Source of the DNA: Verrucomicrobia bacterium UBA1211 | GTDB taxonomy: Bacteria; Verrucomicrobiota; Kiritimatiellia; RFP12; UBA1067 | Assembly (NCBI GenBank): GCA_002309585.1 | Contig: DBXN01000032.1 | Location: 2,221-9,136 of the forward strand | Reading direction: 5' to 3' | DNA length: 6,916 nt | Shown here: positions 1-5,370 of the stretch, piece after piece | Layout: each line of letters starts with the position of its first letter | Position numbering within the stretch: the stretch's first letter is position 1 | Program-made: the position numbers and the translations under genes | Notes under the pieces: model-generated | What the model saw: the letters and a program-made list of their open reading frames with translations, nothing else | Database searches by the model: none | Told to the model about the DNA's origin: nothing

Positions 1-396
1 GTCCAGCAGGGAATGGTGCTGGAGGGGATTGTCACCAACGTCACGGCGTTCGGCGCGTTTGTCGATATCGGGGTCCATCAGGACGGACTGGTGCACGTCT
101 CGGAACTTTCCGATCACTTTGTCCGCGACCCGGCGGAGGTCGTCAAGGCGGGCGACCGGCTGAAGGTGACGGTGCTTTCGGTGGATTACGACCGCAAACG
201 GATCGCGTTGAGCGCGAAATCGAAACCCGGTTTCGCCGGACGGGGGGATCGGAATGCCGCCCCTCGGCCGCGCGGCGCGGAGCATCGTGGCGACCGTCCG
301 TTCAACGGCGGCCGGCGCGACACGCCCCGACCGCCCCGCGACGCCAAAAACCCGCACAGCGGCGGCTTCAGTTTCAACCCCTTCGGTTCGCTGTGA
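1..396 (+). CDS. tex: Tex-like RNA-binding protein, C-terminal S1 domain (partial, 5' end outside window)
   Basis: The open frame enters from the left edge and ends at TGA 394-396, giving the last 131 residues. Residues 5-72 form an S1 (OB-fold) RNA-binding domain that reads almost like textbook Tex: a GMVLEGIVTNVTAFGAFVDI core, then HQDGLVHVSEL, and a closing RKRIALSAK strand. Tex proteins are cytoplasmic nucleic-acid-binding proteins of the YqgF/HhH/S1 architecture, linked to transcription and RNA metabolism; only the S1 end is visible here. After the S1 domain there is a roughly 58-residue low-complexity tail rich in Arg, Gly and Pro, with several RG/RGD-like pieces and a final FSFNPFGSL. 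Such basic tails usually add non-specific RNA affinity (inference). Other S1 proteins (RpsA, Pnp) are less likely because the GVHQDGLVH stretch is characteristic of Tex. The upstream YqgF and HhH domains cannot be checked. Confidence 0.85.
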   Translation, partial: VQQGMVLEGIVTNVTAFGAFVDIGVHQDGLVHVSELSDHFVRDPAEVVKAGDRLKVTVLSVDYDRKRIALSAKSKPGFAGRGDRNAAPRPRGAEHRGDRPFNGGRRDTPRPPRDAKNPHSGGFSFNPFGSL

Positions 397-430
397 GCGG
401 CACGGTCGGTGTGGACGGCGGCCGTGCGCT
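396..430 (+). terminator. GC-rich hairpin just after the tex stop, possible weak terminator
   Basis: Bases 396-405 and 422-430 can form a 9-bp stem (AGC-GCACGG with CCGTGC-GCT, base 399 bulged) around a 16-base loop. It begins at the last base of the tex stop codon, where a terminator would be expected. No T-tract follows, so it is not a canonical intrinsic terminator, and chance pairing in GC-rich DNA is possible. Confidence 0.3.
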
Positions 431-445
431 GAAAGGCAACGTTTG

Positions 446-473
446 GAAGTCTGATGTCCGAAGGCCGAAGACG
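446..473. repeat. Degenerate heptamer tandem repeat (four GAAGNCN-type units)
   Basis: Four consecutive heptamers can be read without gaps: GAAGTCT (446-452), GATGTCC (453-459), GAAGGCC (460-466) and GAAGACG (467-473). The first three bases of every unit are GAA or GAT, and the fourth base is always G. The array lies in the spacer between tex and the thioesterase gene and ends just before an in-frame GTG at 476. From memory, similar 'AGTCTGAAGTCCGA' heptamer arrays are scattered in intergenic DNA of several PVC-group genomes; this was not checked here. Confidence 0.6.
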
Positions 474-557
474 GTGTGAAGCCCGGGGACCTTTGCAGGG
501 TCAACCCATTCGCCGGATGTTTGGGCGACTTCATGGCGAGGCGGGGCAAATACCGCG

Positions 558-563
558 AAGGAG
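558..563 (+). promoter_or_regulatory. Shine-Dalgarno site that fixes the thioesterase start
   Basis: AAGGAG sits 8 bases before the ATG at 572. No comparable site precedes the in-frame GTG at 476 or ATG at 533, so 572 is the chosen start. Confidence 0.8.
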
Positions 564-571
564 ATGACAAG

Positions 572-961
572 ATGACGACGTACAAGCTGGTTATGCCTGG
601 AGATATGAACCACTACGGCTTCCTCTTCGGCGGGAAGATGCTCATGTGGGTGGATGAGGTCGCATGGATCGCGGTGAGCGAGGACTACCCGACGCTTCAC
701 TTTGTCACGGTGGGCATGAGCGAGGTGGCGTTCAAGAAGAGTGTCCACCCACAGTCTGTTCTGCGCTTTGACACACGGCGGAGCGCGGAGGGGCGGACCT
801 CCGCCACCTACCATGTCGATGTTCATCGCCGTAACATCGATTCCCGTGACGAGGAACTGGTCTTCTCCACCGATATCACCTTCGTCTGTGTCAATCCGGC
901 CGGTGTGAAAACGCCTATCGCGCAGGCGTTGCAAGAGGCCGCCGGGAACGAAGGGCCATGA
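572..961 (+). CDS. Hotdog-fold acyl-CoA thioesterase
   Basis: This 129-residue protein has the single-domain hotdog thioesterase pattern of the YciA/ACOT class, which hydrolyses acyl-CoA to free acid and CoA in the cytoplasm. The diagnostic block is near the N-terminus: MNHYGFLFGG (residues 12-21), then the long helix with MWVDEVAW. Asp28 in that helix matches the catalytic acid of the family, and Asn13 and Gly20-Gly21 match the conserved substrate-loop residues. The rest (VAFKKSVHPQSVLRF, then STDITFVCVNPAG) supplies the expected beta strands. Length is normal to slightly short for the family. The frame stays open upstream to GTG 476, but the strong AAGGAG favours 572, and the upstream codons run back towards the heptamer repeat. 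The alpha/beta hydrolase gene starts 37 bases downstream on the same strand. The acyl chain preference cannot be told from sequence. Confidence 0.88.
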   Translation: MTTYKLVMPGDMNHYGFLFGGKMLMWVDEVAWIAVSEDYPTLHFVTVGMSEVAFKKSVHPQSVLRFDTRRSAEGRTSATYHVDVHRRNIDSRDEELVFSTDITFVCVNPAGVKTPIAQALQEAAGNEGP

Positions 962-998
962 TCGCCGATGTGGGCCTATAAACGATAATGGGGACCAG

Positions 999-1952
999 AT
1001 GAAAGAACGTATGGTGTTTGTTGTGATGGCGGTGGTGTCGGTCGCGGTGTCCGGCGCGTATGGCGACGTATGGTATATTCCGGGGTGGAACCGCACCACC
1101 GAGCGCGACGGCCTCGCGTATACCTCCTGCACCAACGTGTTTAAGGACGCGCAGTGCCGGTTCTGGCAATGGGACGGCGACCACAGCTGGTCCAAGTCTG
1201 CCAAGATCGCGGATGAGTCGGCGAAGCGTCTCGCCGACGAGATCGCCGCGACAAACGCCGCATTTAGGTCCGAACTTGTCATTGTCGGCCACTCCCTCGG
1301 CGGGCGTATCATCGCGCGTACGCTTGCCGACCTTTCGCGCCGCGGTGTCACGATCGCGCAGGGCGTGATGCTCGCGCCGGCGATCCCGATGGCGGACACC
1401 GATCTTGGGGAGATGGGCCGTGGCTGCGAGCGGCCCGCGCTTGTCATCGTCAATCCTCAGGACGTGGTGCTGAAATACGGTTTTGACATCGCCAACGGCG
1501 GGAAAGACGGATCCGCATTCGGCATGAACGGCTCGCCGACCGCGCTTCCCAACGTTGTTGAATACTCAGTCCCGAAGACGATCACCGGGGAGACGAAGAT
1601 CGATACGCTCTGGGGGAAATCCGAGACGGTGAAGCGTGTTTGCAATCACCTCGCGGTATTCTACTTCACAGAGCTCGCACGGATTCTGGACGGTTCGCCG
1701 TCACCCGCCGCGCAGGTGCGCATCCCTCAGGGAAAGGTGAATCTGGAATGGAAGGTGATCGACGGCGGGGTGTGGTGGAACGTGCTCGACACATGCGGCG
1801 GCTGGAAACTCGAGCGGAACGTTGTCACGCGCCACTGCCGCATCGTTAGCCCCGACCGCAAACGCGTGGCGTGGGGCTCTGAGAAGGAGATGCGCCGTTC
1901 GTTTGAGAAGATCCGCCATCATCATGAGCGGAAAGGCGAACCGTCCCACTAA
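999..1952 (+). CDS. Exported alpha/beta hydrolase (lipase/esterase-like)
   Basis: The 317-residue product starts with a signal peptide (MKERMVFVVMAVVSVAV core; probable cleavage after Ala20-Tyr21-Gly22), so it should act outside the cytoplasm. The mature part opens with a strand and turn (WYIPGWN, residues 25-31) resembling the oxyanion-hole region of alpha/beta hydrolases. The nucleophile elbow is GHSLGG at 97-102 with Ser99. Asp155 in VNPQD and His217 in CNHLAVFYF fall at the right places to complete the triad. The hydrolase domain ends near residue 230. Residues 240-317 form a separate Trp-rich module (WWN 259-261, GGWKLE 267-272, HCRI 279-282, RVAWG 289-293) that I cannot assign, ending in a His-rich basic tail. 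The ATG at 999 has only a weak GGGGA at 990-994; ATG 1011 in the same frame would still leave a signal peptide. Substrate is unknown: lipid ester, peptide and acyl-glycan are all possible. Confidence 0.8.
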   Translation: MKERMVFVVMAVVSVAVSGAYGDVWYIPGWNRTTERDGLAYTSCTNVFKDAQCRFWQWDGDHSWSKSAKIADESAKRLADEIAATNAAFRSELVIVGHSLGGRIIARTLADLSRRGVTIAQGVMLAPAIPMADTDLGEMGRGCERPALVIVNPQDVVLKYGFDIANGGKDGSAFGMNGSPTALPNVVEYSVPKTITGETKIDTLWGKSETVKRVCNHLAVFYFTELARILDGSPSPAAQVRIPQGKVNLEWKVIDGGVWWNVLDTCGGWKLERNVVTRHCRIVSPDRKRVAWGSEKEMRRSFEKIRHHHERKGEPSH

Positions 1953-1975
1953 AAATAGCCATAGATGCGTTGACA

Positions 1976-2272
1976 TCACCGACAGCGGATTCCCCCGGTT
2001 ACGGCGATTCGTGTGGCGGACCGCGCAATCATCATGCCCACTATGCCGATGGGGATCGTCCACTCCATCCCCTTTGTTTGTGCCCCCCAGACACCCAACC
2101 CAAGAGGAGCCGTATAGACCATTGCGACAGGGCCAGGCCCCATCCGCGTCGTTTGGAATAACTCGCCGGTCCGGGGCGCGAACATCCCGGTCTTGCATCC
2201 ACCGAACAGCATCATTGCCGAAACCGCGACCGCCGCCGCGACACGCCGCGCTACCTTCATTCGCGCATTCAT
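1976..2272 (-). CDS. Small putative lipoprotein, third gene of the coupled trio
   Basis: This 98-residue protein has a basic N-terminus (MNARMKVARR), a hydrophobic stretch, and a lipobox-like LFGGC ending at Cys26, suggesting lipid attachment and a membrane-anchored periplasmic or surface product. Phe at position -3 of the lipobox is less usual than Leu, so a cleaved or uncleaved anchor remains possible. The mature part is short and rich in Gly and hydrophobics (YTAPLGLGVWG, then IPIGIVGMMI) with a second Cys near the end. A vague resemblance to YceK/YidQ-type small lipoproteins is not enough to name it. Its ATG overlaps the stop of the upstream gene in an ATGA (2269-2272), and an AAAGGAT ribosome site (complement of 2281-2287) lies inside that gene's end, so the two are likely translated together. 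It converges on the alpha/beta hydrolase gene with a 23-base gap and no visible terminator. Confidence 0.7.
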   Translation of the reverse strand: MNARMKVARRVAAAVAVSAMMLFGGCKTGMFAPRTGELFQTTRMGPGPVAMVYTAPLGLGVWGAQTKGMEWTIPIGIVGMMIARSATRIAVTGGIRCR

Positions 2273-3222
2273 TTCGTGGTATCCTTTCGTCCCTGTTCTG
2301 CGGATGGCGTTTGCCGACTGTTCAAGGCGGCGGCGAGTGACACCGCTTCTTCCTTTGATAACCGGCCGGTTATGACAAATGAACCTGCGATTTCCGATTG
2401 AATGATGGGAGCGGATACGAGGCGTCCGTTGACGATGATGGCAAGGCGGCGGCCAGTGTTGCCCGGGTTCTTCGCGCCATGAGGCATGTGGTCTCTGGTG
2501 AGCGCACGCATCTTCCGGGTTCCCTCCGCGTTCAACTTGCCTGACACTTCGAACTGGTTGTCATTTGTGTAGCTTTTATACGCCGATGCTTCGGTTACGT
2601 CCGATTCGGAGAGTTCGACCGTATCGCTCACGTAGCAGGCGTCGGAAATGCGCTTGCCGTCCATTATCGGCAAAAGCCGATATCCTTCAATCTTCGGCGC
2701 CGCCGCAAGCGATTCCTCTGTCAACTCGCTATCGTCGCATAGTTCCTTTACACGTTTGTCGGTGTCGGGATGACAGAGACAAAACGCAAGCGAAACCGGA
2801 CCGTTCTGTTCCATCGCTTCGTCGAGAGGGATAGGCTCGTCCTCCAGAGTCGCGGGAACGAATATGCGCGAAAACGACGTAATGGAGAAGACCGCAAACA
2901 ACGCAAAGAGTGTCCACGCGAGCACCCTGTGCGCCGCACAGGCGTCGCAGACCTGCTTGAAGTCGCGCCACGCGAGATAACGGTAGATCAGTATCGCCGG
3001 GATTGCCGTGAGAATCCATATGAACGCGATGTTTGCCCAGCATGCCACATCTGCCCCGACCGCCTCATTGATCGCCCACAGGAGCCGATAATAAGGGGAT
3101 CCCCCATCGCCATTGGATAATCGATACCAAACACCCTCTGCAAACGTCAAAGCGTTTGCACAAGGACGCAGCAAGGCTATGAACGCCAAGACAGCTATGA
3201 TTCGCGCCGATTTCTTATTCAT
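2269..3222 (-). CDS. Membrane protein with a SecD-like periplasmic P1 domain, lacking the SecD channel helices
   Basis: The 317-residue product has three hydrophobic segments at 8-24, 60-83 and 99-122, then a soluble region to the end. Residues 8-24 may be a cleaved signal peptide (A-N-A at 22-24). The loop between the other two is basic (RYLAWRDFK), which places it in the cytoplasm and the large C-terminal region in the periplasm. Residues 140-302 look like the P1 region of SecD: an early strand and CHPD, the 'EGY' element (179-181), V-E-L-S-E-S-D-V (202-209), F-E-V-S-G-K-L-N-A-E-G (224-234), and a clear P1 head at 257-302 (RRLAIIVNGRLVSAPIIQS, ITGRLSKEEA, LAAALNS). SecD itself continues into RND-type membrane helices; here the protein ends about 15 residues after the head. 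I chose ATG 3222 because it overlaps the upstream stop as ATGA; an in-frame start at 3288 lies inside the upstream gene and would add 22 residues. It is probably a SecD-derived accessory protein rather than a translocase; function unknown. Confidence 0.75.
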   Translation of the reverse strand: MNKKSARIIAVLAFIALLRPCANALTFAEGVWYRLSNGDGGSPYYRLLWAINEAVGADVACWANIAFIWILTAIPAILIYRYLAWRDFKQVCDACAAHRVLAWTLFALFAVFSITSFSRIFVPATLEDEPIPLDEAMEQNGPVSLAFCLCHPDTDKRVKELCDDSELTEESLAAAPKIEGYRLLPIMDGKRISDACYVSDTVELSESDVTEASAYKSYTNDNQFEVSGKLNAEGTRKMRALTRDHMPHGAKNPGNTGRRLAIIVNGRLVSAPIIQSEIAGSFVITGRLSKEEAVSLAAALNSRQTPSAEQGRKDTTK

Positions 3223-3869
3223 GTCACATGTTCCATTGATAATCCCGTCAATCGTGTTGATCCTGTCGAAAGATCCCTCCCGCGGCAATCCGCGTTACCA
3301 TCCTTCGTTTCTTCACTGGCATTCAGTCTCTTGGCTGCCTCCGCCTCAAGCTTAAGCAGCGCGATTTTGTTTCGAATTCCGCCGCCGTAGCCGATCAGCG
3401 CGCCGTTCGCGCCGATGACGCGGTGGCAGGGGATGATGATACAGATGGGATTCCAGCCGACCGCCCCGCCGACCGCTTGCGCGGACATCCTCTTTCGTCC
3501 GCGCTTCTTTGCGATTTCCGCCGCGATTTCGCCGTAGGTGACGGTTCTTCCGAATGGGATTTTGAGCATCGCATCGGTCACGTCACTGCGGAACGGAGTC
3601 AAGCCGTCGATGCGATATGGCGGTGTGAAACCCGGTTCGCGACCGGCAAAGTATTCGTCTAACCAGCGGCAGGTTTCACGGAACACCGGCACGTTACAAC
3701 ACGCGCAATTGAGACGGACTTTGGTTACCTTGCGTGAATCGACGAAATGCAAGCCCGTCAACACCTCGCCGTCGGACATCATCACCATGTCCGAAAATCC
3801 TTTCTGCGTTCTGTAAATCGCCGATACCCCACCCCTCGAATACCGGTCAGTTTCTTTTACCTGCTGCAT
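3219..3869 (-). CDS. ogt: Methylated-DNA--[protein]-cysteine S-methyltransferase (Ogt/MGMT type)
   Basis: The protein removes O6-alkyl groups from guanine by irreversible transfer to its own cysteine, a suicide DNA repair reaction. An N-terminal ribonuclease-like domain (about 15-85, with LTGLHF and the WLDEYFAG helix) precedes the alkyltransferase domain: IPFGRTVTYGEIA (104-116), the recognition helix MSAQAVGGAVG (128-138), the active site PCHR (147-150, acceptor Cys148), then VIGANGALIGYGGG and LLKLE (171-175). In human MGMT the position of Gln131 is the arginine finger; Gln there also occurs in other bacterial Ogt proteins as I recall, so activity is still expected. The homologous part ends near residue 178, but the frame runs on to 216 with a Ser/Thr/Gly-rich tail read partly from a nonamer repeat. 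It is the first gene of an ATGA-coupled trio. Start at ATG 3869 is needed to keep the first strand; its ribosome site (GAGAA) is weak. Confidence 0.92.
   Translation of the reverse strand: MQQVKETDRYSRGGVSAIYRTQKGFSDMVMMSDGEVLTGLHFVDSRKVTKVRLNCACCNVPVFRETCRWLDEYFAGREPGFTPPYRIDGLTPFRSDVTDAMLKIPFGRTVTYGEIAAEIAKKRGRKRMSAQAVGGAVGWNPICIIIPCHRVIGANGALIGYGGGIRNKIALLKLEAEAAKRLNASEETKDGNADCRGRDLSTGSTRLTGLSMEHVT
3241..3267. repeat. Nonamer tandem repeat (three RATCCYGTY-type units) inside the end of ogt
   Basis: Three adjacent nonamers can be read: AATCCCGTC (3241-3249), AATCGTGTT (3250-3258) and GATCCTGTC (3259-3267). On the coding (-) strand they become GACAGGATC-AACACGATT-GACGGGATT and are translated in the ogt frame as the tripeptides STG-STR-LTG. 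From memory, the 'GACAGGATTAACAGGATT' nonamer family is common in intergenic DNA of diverse bacteria; this was not checked here. Its position within a reading frame and just before a coupled start codon is unusual. Confidence 0.6.
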
Positions 3870-3974
3870 CGGGTTCTCGATTCTTAATCATGCAAACCTT
3901 TTCCGCTGTCAGCCCTGCCAGGAAACACGTTGAGAGACCCCGTACATATCCGGGACACGCGCCGTGCGTAAACA

Positions 3975-4550
3975 TCATCTCACCGGCTGGCGGCTGATCT
4001 TGCCGGTCGTGACATTGACAACAACCGCTCCGGACCGGTCGTTGACCCGTATCCAGTTGGGGTCATCGGTCGGTTCCCAAGGGACCGCGCGGTCCACCTT
4101 GCCGAATTTCCGGTCACAGACGAGGCCATCCTTCTTTGACCAGATCCTCATCCGTATCTTGATGTCATCCGCCGAGAGGATGTCGCTTGTGACATAGACC
4201 CAGCGATCCGTGCCCGGCAGGGAGGCTACGTCCGGCCATTGATCGTAATTTAGCATGGGGAAATGTCCGAACGCCCAGATTCCCGACCGTTTCCCGTCGG
4301 CCACATGCGCGAATCGGGAATAGAGGAAATACGTGTTGTTGGAAAGCCCGCCTTCGGGATTAGGTCCGAGCACCGCGATGTCGAGATGCATCTTCCGGTG
4401 GACGATCTGTTCCCGTACCTTCCCGGTATCGTCTTTCCTCTCCGCGACGACCCGCTCGCTTTCGCACGTGTAGCCATACGGAATCAGCAGGCATCCCCCC
4501 ACAAGGTGTCCCGCCATGACGGCGAACAGGATTTGGACGTGTTTCACCAT
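3975..4550 (-). CDS. Putative lipoprotein of unknown function
   Basis: The 191-residue protein begins with a short basic and hydrophobic leader and a lipobox LVGGC with Cys20 as the likely lipidated residue, so it is probably anchored to a membrane facing the periplasm or surface. The mature part is mixed alpha/beta in appearance and fairly polar, with an early ERKDD charged stretch, a central aromatic section (TYFLYSRF, GIWAFGHFPMLNYDQW) and a C-terminal half of likely beta strands (WVYVTSD, IKIRMRIW, WIRVND, AVVVNVTTGKI). I do not recognise a family. Its start is 12 bases after the stop of the upstream surface-repeat gene, and its ribosome site AAAAGGAA (complement of 4557-4564) overlaps that stop codon, so the two genes are almost certainly one transcript and coupled in translation. 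Confidence 0.72.
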   Translation of the reverse strand: MVKHVQILFAVMAGHLVGGCLLIPYGYTCESERVVAERKDDTGKVREQIVHRKMHLDIAVLGPNPEGGLSNNTYFLYSRFAHVADGKRSGIWAFGHFPMLNYDQWPDVASLPGTDRWVYVTSDILSADDIKIRMRIWSKKDGLVCDRKFGKVDRAVPWEPTDDPNWIRVNDRSGAVVVNVTTGKISRQPVR

Positions 4551-4562
4551 CTATGGTTCCTT

Positions 4563-5234
4563 TTACCAGCCGGCGTTGATGACCGGGAGGATGCGCATGC
4601 CGTTCCAGCCGTCGGCTTCACCCCGCCTGATGCCGTTGACGAGTCCGATCTGGACGACAAATCCCCCTTCGGCTGTCCCCGCGAAATTCATCAGTCCGAT
4701 CTGCACGCCGGACATCTTCACCGCCCCGTTCCAAAGCGACATCTGCAATCCCGCGCAGGTTTCCGCCTGCGCGAGCAGTCCCGCGATCTGCACGCCGCGA
4801 ATCCCGTTATTTCCCGCCATCGAAGAGAGACCGGACAACTGGATGCCTGTCATGTCGTCGGTACCTGAAAAGATTCCCGCCACTTGGATACCGACCATGC
4901 GGTCGGTCCCCGTGAACGCCCCGGCGATCTGGCCACCGATGACCGATGTCTGTTTCGGGCCGTCCGGATGTCCCCATGCGGCGATTCCGGCAATCTGCAA
5001 ACCGTGCATCGCGTGCGTCACCAGGGAATTGATCCCGCCGAGCGAGAGACCGACCACACTGTATGGCGCGTCGAGCGCGATCGGCGAAAGATGGAGGCCG
5101 CACACTTCCGCGTCATCGGGAAAGGTCTTTAAAAGCGATACCGCGATCGGCGTGTCGGCGTAGAAAGCGTCGCCACGGACACTCGCAGCCCATACACCGA
5201 AAACCGTCATCGCAAGGAACATCCTGACTCTCAT
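4563..5234 (-). CDS. Secreted Gly-x-Gln repeat protein (LA_2272-like surface repeat family)
   Basis: A signal peptide (MRVRMFLAMTVFGVWAASVRG, probable cleavage before Asp22) is followed by a non-repeated stretch to about residue 60 and then tandem imperfect repeats of 14-22 residues to the C-terminus. The core is G-[ILV]-Q-[ILMV]-[AGS]-[GL]; the key Gln occurs at residues 80, 102, 117, 132, 149, 164, 178 and 195, seven of the eight right after a Gly-aliphatic pair or Gly-Gly. The last units (GVQIGLMN, VVQIGLVN, RILPVINAGW) closely resemble proteins annotated as LA_2272-type surface repeat proteins. The regular spacing of small and hydrophobic residues suggests a stacked beta structure (inference). 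ATG 5234 has a good AAAGGGT ribosome site (complement of 5240-5246). It is the first gene of a two-gene operon with the lipoprotein gene that follows, under a promoter at 5264-5293. Confidence 0.78.
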   Translation of the reverse strand: MRVRMFLAMTVFGVWAASVRGDAFYADTPIAVSLLKTFPDDAEVCGLHLSPIALDAPYSVVGLSLGGINSLVTHAMHGLQIAGIAAWGHPDGPKQTSVIGGQIAGAFTGTDRMVGIQVAGIFSGTDDMTGIQLSGLSSMAGNNGIRGVQIAGLLAQAETCAGLQMSLWNGAVKMSGVQIGLMNFAGTAEGGFVVQIGLVNGIRRGEADGWNGMRILPVINAGW

Positions 5235-5263
5235 CGCATACCCTTTCTTTAGCGTATAGCCAA

Positions 5264-5293
5264 ATCATACCATTCCCGCATGTCAACCGTCAA
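5264..5293 (-). promoter_or_regulatory. Predicted sigma70-type promoter for the surface-repeat/lipoprotein operon
   Basis: On the - strand, TTGACG (complement of 5288-5293) and TATGAT (complement of 5264-5269) are separated by 18 bases, each matching consensus at five of six positions. The implied transcript would start near 5257, about 22 bases before the ATG at 5234, leaving room for the AAAGGGT ribosome site. A second TTGACA lies seven bases downstream of the first, making a tandem pair. Confidence 0.5.
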
Positions 5294-5334
5294 TTCCGAA
5301 CAGGCGTTTCGCGGTGTTGCCAAACCGGGGAAGA

Positions 5335-5340
5335 TATAAT
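5335..5340 (+). promoter_or_regulatory. Predicted -10 box for the DUF5703 glycosidase gene
   Basis: A perfect TATAAT lies 30 bases before the ATG at 5371. No good -35 hexamer sits at 16-18 bases; TTGCCA at 5317-5322 is only 12 bases away. This could mean activator dependence (inference) or a different sigma factor. Confidence 0.4.
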
Positions 5341-5357
5341 ACCATAATCATCGCGAA

Positions 5358-5365
5358 AAGGGGGA
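5358..5365 (+). promoter_or_regulatory. Shine-Dalgarno site for the DUF5703 glycosidase gene
   Basis: AAGGGGGA lies about 5 bases before ATG 5371. A closer ATG at 5366 gives only ATG-CAA-TGA, whose stop overlaps the real start (ATGA at 5371-5374 read in two frames), so it cannot be the gene start. Confidence 0.7.
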
Positions 5366-5370
5366 ATGCA

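Noticed and set aside
476..571. N-terminal extension of the thioesterase from GTG 476 or ATG 533
   Set aside because: No ribosome site precedes these starts, the extension begins at the edge of a tandem repeat, and the hotdog domain is complete from ATG 572 with a strong AAGGAG.
374..1453. A 359-codon open frame on the - strand across the thioesterase and hydrolase genes
   Set aside because: It lies opposite two clear genes, has a Pro/Arg/Ser-rich composition typical of antisense frames in GC-rich DNA, and shows no motif. Part of it is the translated heptamer repeat.
3281..3294. Short palindrome CGCGG-CAAT-CCGCG near the 3' end of ogt
   Set aside because: A five-base stem in GC-rich DNA is expected by chance, and no T-tract or conserved context supports a terminator or operator.
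3475..3480. Gln in place of the arginine finger in the Ogt recognition helix, suggesting an inactive or ATL-like protein
   Set aside because: The PCHR active site with its cysteine is intact, whereas ATL proteins lose that cysteine, and I recall Gln at this position in many ordinary bacterial Ogt proteins.
3884..3912. Possible - strand promoter for the ogt trio (CTGACA, 17 bases, GATTAA)
   Set aside because: The -10 box matches at only three positions, and the implied start would leave a leader of about eight bases.
4516..5163. A 215-codon + strand frame opposite the surface-repeat gene
   Set aside because: It is a shadow: Pro/Ser/Cys-rich, no family resemblance, and its apparent periodicity is the antisense image of the repeats on the - strand.
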